Part shown: in pieces, positions 53,824 to 60,967 of the stretch
Numbering within the stretch: position 1 is the first letter of the stretch
Layout: each line of letters starts with the position of its first letter
Notes under the pieces: generated by a model
What the model was told of the DNA's origin: nothing
Database searches by the model: none
What the model saw: the letters and a program-made list of their open reading frames with translations, nothing else
Made by a program: the position numbers and the translations under genes
NCBI RefSeq assembly: GCF_015278125.1
Contig: NZ_JADILO010000028.1
Coordinates: forward strand, 17,549 to 81,548
Direction: 5' to 3'
Origin: Vibrio fluminensis
GTDB taxonomy: Bacteria > Pseudomonadota > Gammaproteobacteria > Enterobacterales > Vibrionaceae
Length of the DNA stretch: 64,000 nucleotides

Positions 53824-54348
53824 ATGATGAAAATCGGTCTATTTTATGGTTCAACCACTTGCTACACCGAAATGGCAGCAGAGAAGATGCGCGCTATCAT
53901 TGGTGAAGAGTTGGTCGACATTCACAATGTAAAGCAAACGCCACTAGACATGATGGCAGATTACGACTTACTTTTACTTGGCATTTCAACTTGGGATTTC
54001 GGTGAAATCCAAGAAGACTGGCAAGCAATTTGGGACACTATTGGCGGTGTATCTCTACAAGGCAAGACTGTAGCTCTATTTGGTTTAGGTGACCAAGAGG
54101 GTTATGGCGAATGGTACCTCGATGCGATGGGACTACTGCACGATGAAGTCAAAAAAGCCGGCGCAACGGTGATTGGCTACTGGCCAAACGACGAGAAATA
54201 TGAATTTGAAGCCTCAAAAGCATTGACTGAAGACGGCAGCATGTTTGTTGGCTTAGCGCTGGATGAAGATTCGCAATACGACCTCAGTGACGATCGCATT
54301 GCCACTTGGATTGAGCAAGTGCTAACGGAATATCACGAATCGTTATAA
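53824..54348 (+). CDS. fldB: Flavodoxin FldB
   Basis: This 174-residue FMN electron carrier matches FldB: the phosphate loop FYGSTTCYTE, the FMN-stacking region STWDFGEIQEDW, and GLGDQEGYGEWYLDA. It is divergent from xerD, as in E. coli. Two adjacent ATG codons are possible starts. It is followed directly by a repeat region. Confidence 0.95.
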   Translation: MMKIGLFYGSTTCYTEMAAEKMRAIIGEELVDIHNVKQTPLDMMADYDLLLLGISTWDFGEIQEDWQAIWDTIGGVSLQGKTVALFGLGDQEGYGEWYLDAMGLLHDEVKKAGATVIGYWPNDEKYEFEASKALTEDGSMFVGLALDEDSQYDLSDDRIATWIEQVLTEYHESL

Positions 54349-54355
54349 AATTTGA

Positions 54356-54503
54356 GAACGCTTCGCTGCGAGAATTGGGAACGCTTGCGTTTTTAACGCA
54401 AGCTTCGAGAATTGATATGTACTAGCTTGTGAGTTCCATACTCCGTAACGAAGTGTTCCCGAAGCGAAGCGTTCCGTTGTCCGTAAGCCCGACTCGGGCG
54501 TTC
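54356..54503. repeat. Intergenic repeat region, second copy of the gaacgcttcgct family
   Basis: Almost the whole fldB-ampD gap is repeat: gaacgcttcgct (54356-54367) with its perfect inverse agcgaagcgttc at 54463-54474, an inner perfect 9-bp hairpin (gcttgcgtt / aacgcaagc, 54383-54403), and tccgtaacgaagtgttccc (54442-54460), identical to 36196-36214. Confidence 0.8.
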
Positions 54504-55049
54504 CTAAGCGTTGAGCGATCCGCGAAACCTTGTCCAATCAAACACTAAGCCGGGGTCGGTCTTTCTCAGCGGCGCAATGTATTGGTGCCCGGTAATTCGC
54601 GCAGGCGTGATCTGCGGATAGTGAATCATTAAGTCTTGAGTCAACGTGGTGAGCGCTTGATATTGCTCGTCGGTATAAGCCACATAGTCACTGCCTTCCA
54701 TCTCAATTCCAATCGAATAATCATTGCAACGCTCGCGCCCCGCAAAACTGGAGGCGCCTGCGTGCCAAGCCCGATCAAGAAACGACACAAACTGCACCAC
54801 TTCACCATCACGGCGGATCAAGCAGTGGGCTGACACGCCCATCTTGTGAATCACCTGAAAAAATGGATGCTCAGCGGGATCCAATTGACCAAGAAAAAAC
54901 TGCTCAATATAAGGGCCACCAAACTGCCCCGGTGGCAAGCTGATGTTGTGGATCACCAATAGCGAAACATCTTGGCTATCGCTACGTTGGTCAAAAAACG
55001 GCGAAGGTACGTGACGAGCTGACTTGTACCAACCTTGAGAATCAATCAT
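54504..55049 (-). CDS. ampD: 1,6-anhydro-N-acetylmuramyl-L-alanine amidase
   Basis: This 181-residue cytoplasmic zinc amidase recycles cell-wall muropeptides and so limits beta-lactamase induction. Zinc ligands are in LLVIHNIS (His), RAWHAG (His) and the C-terminal TDPG (Asp). VSAHCLIRRDGEVVQ and GRERCNDYSIGIEMEG match AmpD. The ATG at 55049 aligns with the E. coli start; a GTG five codons upstream is in frame. It is divergent from nadC, as in E. coli. Confidence 0.95.
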   Translation of the reverse strand: MIDSQGWYKSARHVPSPFFDQRSDSQDVSLLVIHNISLPPGQFGGPYIEQFFLGQLDPAEHPFFQVIHKMGVSAHCLIRRDGEVVQFVSFLDRAWHAGASSFAGRERCNDYSIGIEMEGSDYVAYTDEQYQALTTLTQDLMIHYPQITPARITGHQYIAPLRKTDPGLVFDWTRFRGSLNA

Positions 55050-55182
55050 CAGGCTATTTCTCACTCTCCATAATGGTCACTAATTTTAACTTTTTGCCAT
55101 TAAAATGCGAGATTAATGGCTGAATTTCACTCGCAGTCAGCGTATCATGCCTTCCTCTGTTCAACTGCGTATTAGATTTGCG

Positions 55183-56070
55183 ATGAAAAACACACACAAC
55201 AGCCAAGAGCGTCTTGAATATTTGAAGCAGCAACTGCCACTAGAAATTTCACGAGCAGTCAGCGAAACGCTAAAAGAAGATTTAGGTGGCACACTTGATG
55301 CAGCCAACGACATTACCGCAAGTCTAATTCCTGCTGATGGGCACAACGTGGCGACCATCATCACCCGCGAGCACGGTGTATTCTGTGGTCAAGCTTGGGC
55401 TGACGAAGTATTTAAACAGCTAGGTGGTGAAGTAACGATTGAGTGGCATGTTCAAGATGGCGACAAAGTCGAGCCAAACCAAGTGCTATGCACGCTTTCT
55501 GGCCCTGCTCGCGCGCTGTTAACTGGTGAGCGTAACGCGATGAACTTCATCCAAACGCTATCAGGCTGTGCAACAATGACGGCGCAATACGCAAAACAAC
55601 TTGAAGGCACAGATTGTCGCTTACTTGATACGCGTAAAACGATTCCTGGTCTGCGCAGCGCGCTGAAATACGCGGTAGCGTGTGGTGGCGGTTTCAACCA
55701 CCGTATTGGCGTATTCGATGCCTACCTAATTAAAGAAAACCACATCATTGCCTGTGGTGGTATTTCTCAAGCAATCAAAACCGCTCAAGAGCTTAACCCA
55801 GGTAAGCCCGTTGAAGTGGAAACAGAAAGCCTCGATGAGTTGAAACAAGCGATTGAAGCGGGTGCAGACATCATCATGTTAGACAACTTCACTACCGATA
55901 TGATGCGTGAAGCCGTTGCCATTAATGCAGGCCGTGCTGCATTAGAAAACTCAGGCAATGTAACGCTAGAAACTATTCGTGAGTACGCTGAAACGGGCGT
56001 AGATTACATCTCGGTTGGTGCTTTAACGAAACACCTTAAAGCAATGGATCTGTCGATGCGTTTTAAATAA
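55183..56070 (+). CDS. nadC: Nicotinate-nucleotide pyrophosphorylase
   Basis: This 295-residue enzyme converts quinolinate and PRPP to nicotinate mononucleotide in NAD synthesis. Conserved residues are in LLTGERNAMNFIQTLSG, LDTRKTIPGLRSALKYAV, GGGFNHRIGVFDAYLIKENHI, EVETESLDEL and IMLDNF. The ATG at 55183 is preferred because it matches family length; an upstream in-frame ATG at 55147 adds 12 residues, and neither has a strong ribosome-binding site. Confidence 0.94.
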   Translation: MKNTHNSQERLEYLKQQLPLEISRAVSETLKEDLGGTLDAANDITASLIPADGHNVATIITREHGVFCGQAWADEVFKQLGGEVTIEWHVQDGDKVEPNQVLCTLSGPARALLTGERNAMNFIQTLSGCATMTAQYAKQLEGTDCRLLDTRKTIPGLRSALKYAVACGGGFNHRIGVFDAYLIKENHIIACGGISQAIKTAQELNPGKPVEVETESLDELKQAIEAGADIIMLDNFTTDMMREAVAINAGRAALENSGNVTLETIREYAETGVDYISVGALTKHLKAMDLSMRFK

Positions 56071-56106
56071 CGTATCTGCAATCGTCGTGCATTAAATCAA
56101 TATTGT

Positions 56107-56136
56107 TAAGGCCACTCTGCAGTGGCCTTTGTTTTA
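56107..56136 (+). terminator. Terminator of nadC
   Basis: A perfect 9-bp stem (aaggccact / agtggcctt, loop ctgc) is followed by ttgttttat. Confidence 0.88.
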
Positions 56137-56201
56137 TATTTACATTAGCTATATGGTTTCCGATAAAGGGGCCAAAGACTTTTTGTAGTAAGGAGTTAAC
56201 T

Positions 56202-56324
56202 ATGAAGAAATACCTAGCGGTAGTTCTCACTTTTCTTGCCTTATCTGGGTGTGCCACGTTTGATGAAGGGGTGAAATCAGTCGCTGACGATCTCAATCGC
56301 AAAGTACACGGTGACTTTGATTAG
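56202..56324 (+). CDS. Very small lipoprotein (40 residues)
   Basis: The reading frame encodes a 40-residue protein with a complete lipoprotein signal (MKKYLAVVLTFLALSGC, lipobox LSGC, Cys17) and a 24-residue mature part (ATFDEGVKSVADDLNRKVHGDFD). An ideal Shine-Dalgarno aaggag lies 6 nt upstream, and a terminator lies on each side, so it is a separate transcription unit. The layout recalls entericidin-type lipoproteins, but the mature sequence is not one I recognise. The +2 Ala suggests outer-membrane sorting. Confidence 0.75.
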   Translation: MKKYLAVVLTFLALSGCATFDEGVKSVADDLNRKVHGDFD

Positions 56325-56351
56325 TTCTCCCGCCTTCAAATGACAGATAAC

Positions 56352-56378
56352 AAAACGCCCTCAGTTGAGGGCGTTTTC
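56352..56378. terminator. Bidirectional terminator, small lipoprotein / lptG
   Basis: A hairpin with aaaacgccctca and tgagggcgtttt arms lies between the convergent ends of the lipoprotein gene and lptG. Confidence 0.9.
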
Positions 56379-56381
56379 AAT

Positions 56382-57452
56382 TTAGAGCTTACGTCTGAGT
56401 AGCATGATCGCTATGGTTAAGAACACCATACTCGGCATAACCGCTCCGATAACAGGAGGAATATTGTATACCAAACTCAATGGGCCAAAGAATTCGCTGG
56501 AAATATAGAAACTAAAGCCCGCAACCACACCTGAGAGAATCCTAGCCCCCATAGTCACACTACGTAATGGGCCAAAGATAAACGACAGAGCCATCAACAT
56601 CATTACCGCAATCGAAATAGGCTGCGTCACCTTACGCCAAAAGGCCAATTCATAGCGCGATGCATCTTGCTCTGACGCCTTTAGATAATCGACATAGTCA
56701 TACAAACCACTGAGCGACAACTCTTCAGGTTTAACCGTCACGACAGCCAGCTTATCGGGCTCCAATGAGGTTTCCCATCGATACTCTGGCAAGGTTGTTT
56801 TAGATAGCTGAACGTCATTTTCCATTTGGGTCACTTGGACATCTTTCATCACCCAAACATGGTCTTTAGAATATTCAACTTCCTTAGCAAAATAGACGTT
56901 TTTTAGGTGCTTTTGATCATCAAAGCGCCACATGTTCAGTCCGTACAACTTGTCGTCTTCGATTTTACCGATAAAGATGAAATCGTTGGCATCTCGCGCC
57001 CAAACTCCCGTTCTTACCGACATAATCGCGCCATTGGTCGTGGCAAATGCACGTAAGTCACGCGCCATTTTTTGCGCCTGTGGTGCGCCCCATTGACCAA
57101 GTAACGTCACGATAATCATCAGTGGAATGGCGGTTTTAAGCACTGACAAACCAATATCTAGTTTAGAAAAGCCTGCCGCTTGCATAACCACTAGCTCAGA
57201 ACTTGAGGCTAGCATGCCCAAACCAATCAGTGCACCGAGTAACGCCGCCATAGGGAAGAACATTTCGATATCACGCGGAACACTCAACACGACAAATAAC
57301 AGCGCATCAATCATGTCATAAGTGCCACGTCCCACTTTACGTAACTGCTCCACATACTTAATGATGGCAGAAAGACCGACAAAGGTTGCCAACACAAGAG
57401 AAGAGGTTGTAATGATGGTTCGACCAATATAGAGATCTAAAATCTTAAACAC
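56382..57452 (-). CDS. lptG: LPS export permease LptG
   Basis: This 356-residue inner-membrane subunit of LptB2FG extracts lipopolysaccharide and passes it to LptC/LptA. It has the YjgP/YjgQ layout: two plus four membrane helices around a periplasmic beta-jellyroll (about 100-265). It starts with GTG 3 nt after the lptF stop, so the two are coupled. Confidence 0.95.
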   Translation of the reverse strand: MFKILDLYIGRTIITTSSLVLATFVGLSAIIKYVEQLRKVGRGTYDMIDALLFVVLSVPRDIEMFFPMAALLGALIGLGMLASSSELVVMQAAGFSKLDIGLSVLKTAIPLMIIVTLLGQWGAPQAQKMARDLRAFATTNGAIMSVRTGVWARDANDFIFIGKIEDDKLYGLNMWRFDDQKHLKNVYFAKEVEYSKDHVWVMKDVQVTQMENDVQLSKTTLPEYRWETSLEPDKLAVVTVKPEELSLSGLYDYVDYLKASEQDASRYELAFWRKVTQPISIAVMMLMALSFIFGPLRSVTMGARILSGVVAGFSFYISSEFFGPLSLVYNIPPVIGAVMPSMVFLTIAIMLLRRKL

Positions 57453-57455
57453 GAC

Positions 57456-58559
57456 TTAGGCTGCCTTCTTTTTTTGTCTAAGTTTGTCTTTAAAACGTCG
57501 CACAGGAATACTATCCATTAAGTTGATCGCAACAGCGGTAATCAACAAGGCGATGTTAATTGGCCACATACCGATAAACGCCGGTATTGCGCCCTCTTCT
57601 AACGCTGACTTAGTGGCACTGATTGCTAAGAAGTAGGCTAGATAGATCAATATCGCAGGGCCCATTTTAGCAAAACGTCCCTGACGTGGGTTCACAGCAG
57701 ACAATGGCACCACAAGCATTGTTAGTAGCGGAATACATACCACCAATGAAATACGCCATTGCAACTCAGCTTGCGCTTCTGGATCCGGATTACTAAACAA
57801 GTCCATCGTTGGAATCGCTTCCCAATCACGCCCCTTACGCTTCACTTCACTTTGACCAATAACACCTTGGTACTGGTCAAACTGCGTCACCATATAATCA
57901 ATACGTGTTGGCACACCTTCGTAACGCGTACCATCGTACATACGAATCACTTGGCGACCATCACTGAGCTCTTTAACATCGCCAGATTGCGAAAATGCCA
58001 CACTCGGTAAGATAGAATCACGCGGACGCATCTGCGCCACGAATACGTTTTTCATCTCGCCATCTTTAATGTCATCAATAAACACCACCGATGAACCATC
58101 TGGCGTGCCTTGGAAATGGCCTTTTTTCAGCAAATCGACGCTGTTCTCAGCCTGCATTTTCTCTTCAAGCTGAATAATTTTTTCTTGGCTATACGGCGAC
58201 AGTACGAAAGCATTGAATCCTGCTGCCACACCGGTGATCACCGCTAAATATAACGCTGCACGGATCAGGAATTTATTACCAATCCCAGTCGCATTCATCA
58301 CGGTAATCTCACTTTCGGCGTACAAGCGGCCGAAGGTAAGTAGAATACCCAAGAATAAACTCAATGGCAGCATTAGCAGACCCATCGATGGCATACTTAA
58401 ACCAACGTAGTTCATGACTAAACTCGCTGGAATTTCTCCATCGGAAGCATCTGCCAATACACTGATCAGCTTTTGGCTCAAAAACACTAAAAACAGGATA
58501 AAAAATATCGCAAATTGGCTCTTGAGTGTCTCGCGGATCAAATATCTAACAATAATCAC
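57456..58559 (-). CDS. lptF: LPS export permease LptF
   Basis: This 367-residue partner of LptG has the same YjgP/YjgQ topology (MIIVRYLIRETLKSQFAIFFILFLVFLSQ first helix, ESEITVMNATGIG coupling region, periplasmic domain about 130-265, C-terminal helices, basic tail). The start codon is GTG. It is divergent from pepA, the conserved proteobacterial order. Confidence 0.95.
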   Translation of the reverse strand: MIIVRYLIRETLKSQFAIFFILFLVFLSQKLISVLADASDGEIPASLVMNYVGLSMPSMGLLMLPLSLFLGILLTFGRLYAESEITVMNATGIGNKFLIRAALYLAVITGVAAGFNAFVLSPYSQEKIIQLEEKMQAENSVDLLKKGHFQGTPDGSSVVFIDDIKDGEMKNVFVAQMRPRDSILPSVAFSQSGDVKELSDGRQVIRMYDGTRYEGVPTRIDYMVTQFDQYQGVIGQSEVKRKGRDWEAIPTMDLFSNPDPEAQAELQWRISLVVCIPLLTMLVVPLSAVNPRQGRFAKMGPAILIYLAYFLAISATKSALEEGAIPAFIGMWPINIALLITAVAINLMDSIPVRRFKDKLRQKKKAA

Positions 58560-58752
58560 GCTGAAATTACCTATACAAAACTTGTTTTTTTAATTGAATC
58601 ACTATAATTTCCCGTTGAACCCTTTATTTTTTAAAATATCTAACTAACTGTTAGCGTGCTTAATTTAAAGGTAGTTCCGATTATGGAATCAACAAGTAAG
58701 CAGGCATTATCTAACATTTAGTTCTATTTGTCTTCAGGATGTAGGAGTACGC

Positions 58753-60261
58753 ATGGAGTTCAGTGTAAAAAGTGGTAGCCCTGAGAAACAACGCAGCGCT
58801 TGTATCGTCGTGGGTGTATTCGAGCCACGTCGCCTTTCTCCAGTTGCCGAACAACTAGATAAGATTAGCGATGGCTATATCAGCTCACTGCTTCGTCGTG
58901 GTGATTTAGAAGGTAAACCAGGTCAAATGCTGTTATTGCATCAAGTACCAGGCGTGCTATCTGAGCGCGTATTATTGGTTGGTTGCGGTAAAGAGCGTGA
59001 GCTTGGCGAACGTCAATACAAAGAAATCATTCAAAAAACCATCAACACGCTCAACGAAACAGGCTCAATGGAAGCAGTGTGTTTCCTAACTGAGCTGCAC
59101 GTTAAAGGCCGCGATACTTACTGGAAAGTACGTCAAGCGGTTGAAGCAACCAAAGATGGCCTGTACACGTTCGACCAATTTAAAACGGTTAAACCAGAAA
59201 CTCGTCGACCACTGCGCAAACTAGTGTTCAACGTACCAACTCGTCGTGAACTAAACCTTGGTGAACGCGCTATCGCCCACGGTCTAGCTATTGCTTCTGG
59301 CGTTAAAGCCTCAAAAGACCTTGGCAATATGCCACCAAACGTTGCAAACCCAGCATACCTTGCTTCTCAAGCTCGTCGTCTAGCGGATGACTATGAATCA
59401 GTGACCTCTAAGATCATTGGTGAACAAGAGATGGAAAAACTGGGCATGACCTCATACCTAGCGGTAGGTCGCGGCTCAAAAAATGAATCGATGATGTCGA
59501 TCATTGAGTACAAAGGCAACCCAGATCCAGATGCAAAACCAATCGTACTTGTAGGTAAAGGTCTAACCTTCGATTCAGGCGGTATTTCTATCAAGCCAAG
59601 CGAAGCGATGGATGAGATGAAGTACGACATGTGTGGTGCAGCTTCTGTTTTCGGCGCAATGAAAGCACTGGCTAAGCTAAACCTACCACTAAACGTGATC
59701 GGTGTATTGGCAGGTTGTGAAAACATGCCGGGCAGCAATGCTTACCGCCCTGGTGATATTCTCACCACCATGTCTGGTCAAACGGTTGAAGTGCTGAACA
59801 CCGACGCAGAAGGTCGTCTAGTTCTATGTGACGCATTAACTTACGTTGAGCGTTTTGAACCAGACTGTGTTATTGATGTTGCCACGCTGACGGGTGCATG
59901 TGTGATTGCACTAGGTCACCACATCAGTGGTGTGCTTTCAAACCACAATCCTCTATCTCACGAGTTAGTGAATGCCTCTGAGCAAGCGAGCGATCGCGCA
60001 TGGCGTCTACCTATGGCTGACGAATACCATGAACAGCTAAAGAGCCCGTTTGCTGATATGGCGAACATTGGTGGTCGTGCCGCTGGTACTATTACAGCAG
60101 GTTGTTTCCTATCTAAGTTTACTAAGAAGTACAACTGGGCACACATTGATATCGCAGGTACTGCATGGAAATCAGGTGCAGCAAAAGGCTCGACAGGTCG
60201 TCCGGTCTCAATGCTAGTCCAATTCCTTTTGAACCGCAGCGGCCAAGAGACAGAAGAATAA
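58753..60261 (+). CDS. pepA: Leucyl aminopeptidase PepA
   Basis: This 502-residue M17 aminopeptidase has the metal-binding and catalytic blocks VGKGLTFDSGGISIKPS, DMCGAASV and NTDAEGRLVL. In E. coli PepA is also a DNA-binding architectural factor for Xer recombination at plasmid sites and for carAB regulation. A strong AGGAG lies upstream of the ATG. It is followed by its own terminator and then holC. Confidence 0.97.
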   Translation: MEFSVKSGSPEKQRSACIVVGVFEPRRLSPVAEQLDKISDGYISSLLRRGDLEGKPGQMLLLHQVPGVLSERVLLVGCGKERELGERQYKEIIQKTINTLNETGSMEAVCFLTELHVKGRDTYWKVRQAVEATKDGLYTFDQFKTVKPETRRPLRKLVFNVPTRRELNLGERAIAHGLAIASGVKASKDLGNMPPNVANPAYLASQARRLADDYESVTSKIIGEQEMEKLGMTSYLAVGRGSKNESMMSIIEYKGNPDPDAKPIVLVGKGLTFDSGGISIKPSEAMDEMKYDMCGAASVFGAMKALAKLNLPLNVIGVLAGCENMPGSNAYRPGDILTTMSGQTVEVLNTDAEGRLVLCDALTYVERFEPDCVIDVATLTGACVIALGHHISGVLSNHNPLSHELVNASEQASDRAWRLPMADEYHEQLKSPFADMANIGGRAAGTITAGCFLSKFTKKYNWAHIDIAGTAWKSGAAKGSTGRPVSMLVQFLLNRSGQETEE

Positions 60262-60278
60262 TTTCTGTACAATAGCAA

Positions 60279-60303
60279 GAAGGGCCGCAAGGCCCTTTTT
60301 TAA
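60279..60303 (+). terminator. Terminator of pepA
   Basis: A perfect 7-bp stem (aagggcc / ggccctt, loop gcaa) is followed by a T-run. Confidence 0.88.
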
Positions 60304-60322
60304 TACGGCAAGCGAGAGCGTG

Positions 60323-60772
60323 ATGCAAACAGCCACTTTCTACATCGTAAAAACCGACAGCCCGCAGGCAACAGAAATAGGTTTCGCTGAGTATGCAGTA
60401 TTTCTCAGCCAACATTTTGCCCGCCAAGGCGCTAAGGTATACTTAAACTGCCAAAATAAGAGTCACGCTGAAGCAATGGCCGAACTTTTCTGGCAAGTCG
60501 ATGCAGATAAGTTTATTGCGCATAACCTCGTTGGTGAAGGACCACGATATGCCACCAATATTGAAATCGGTCATCAAGGGGTTAAACCCTCTTGGAATCG
60601 TCAATTGGTAATTAATTTGGCGGAAAATGAGACAACCTTTGCGAACAAGTTTGCTCAAGTGGTAGACTTCGTCCCTTGCGAAGAAAAAGCTAAACAGCTC
60701 GCACGAGAAAGGTATAAAATCTACCGTCAAGCTGGCTACCAGCTGCAAACGATCGAGATCGAACATCCGTAA
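60323..60772 (+). CDS. holC: DNA polymerase III chi subunit
   Basis: This 149-residue clamp-loader accessory subunit links the polymerase to SSB. It matches HolC in the N-terminal ATFYIV and the C-terminal VVDFVPCEEKAKQLARERYKIYRQAGYQL. The ATG at 60323 is used; a GTG one codon earlier is also in frame. pepA-holC-valS is the conserved order. Confidence 0.93.
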   Translation: MQTATFYIVKTDSPQATEIGFAEYAVFLSQHFARQGAKVYLNCQNKSHAEAMAELFWQVDADKFIAHNLVGEGPRYATNIEIGHQGVKPSWNRQLVINLAENETTFANKFAQVVDFVPCEEKAKQLARERYKIYRQAGYQLQTIEIEHP

Positions 60773-60773
60773 C

Positions 60774-60829
60774 GGTCAATCCTTATAGTTAAGCTCTCCT
60801 TCCAGAGAGTTCACTTATAAGAATTGACC
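60774..60829 (+). repeat. 56-nt hairpin directly after holC
   Basis: Long imperfect inverted repeat: ggtcaat pairs with attgacc, cttata with tataag, and ctctc with gagag around a 6-nt loop, with a few mismatches between blocks. No T-run follows. It starts 1 nt after the holC stop. Confidence 0.7.
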
Positions 60830-60852
60830 ATGATTAACCAGAACCAGTCCTC

Positions 60853-60956
60853 GAAATAGTTGGGCTTAGAGCAAGGCAACCAGTGAGTAAACTCATGAAT
60901 GTGATTGAGCTTTATGAATGCAGTTAACGCCGCTATCAGCCCAAATATGATGAGGA
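60853..60956 (+). repeat. ERIC-like remnant in the valS leader
   Basis: The order of short blocks (aatagttggg, caaggcaacca-gtgagtaaa, catgaatgtgattgagc, gaatgcagttaacgccgct, aaatatgatgagga) follows the ERIC consensus with an internal deletion of about 20 nt. Terminal arms ttgggct (60860-60866) and agcccaa (60938-60944) are perfect inverted repeats. The right end contains the aggag ribosome-binding site of valS. Confidence 0.6.
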
Positions 60957-60967
60957 GAAAGAGCGCT

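Noticed and set aside
60905..60967. Twenty-one-residue N-terminal extension of ValS
   Set aside because: It is translated from the ERIC-like repeat and is absent from the family N-terminus, which begins at 60968.
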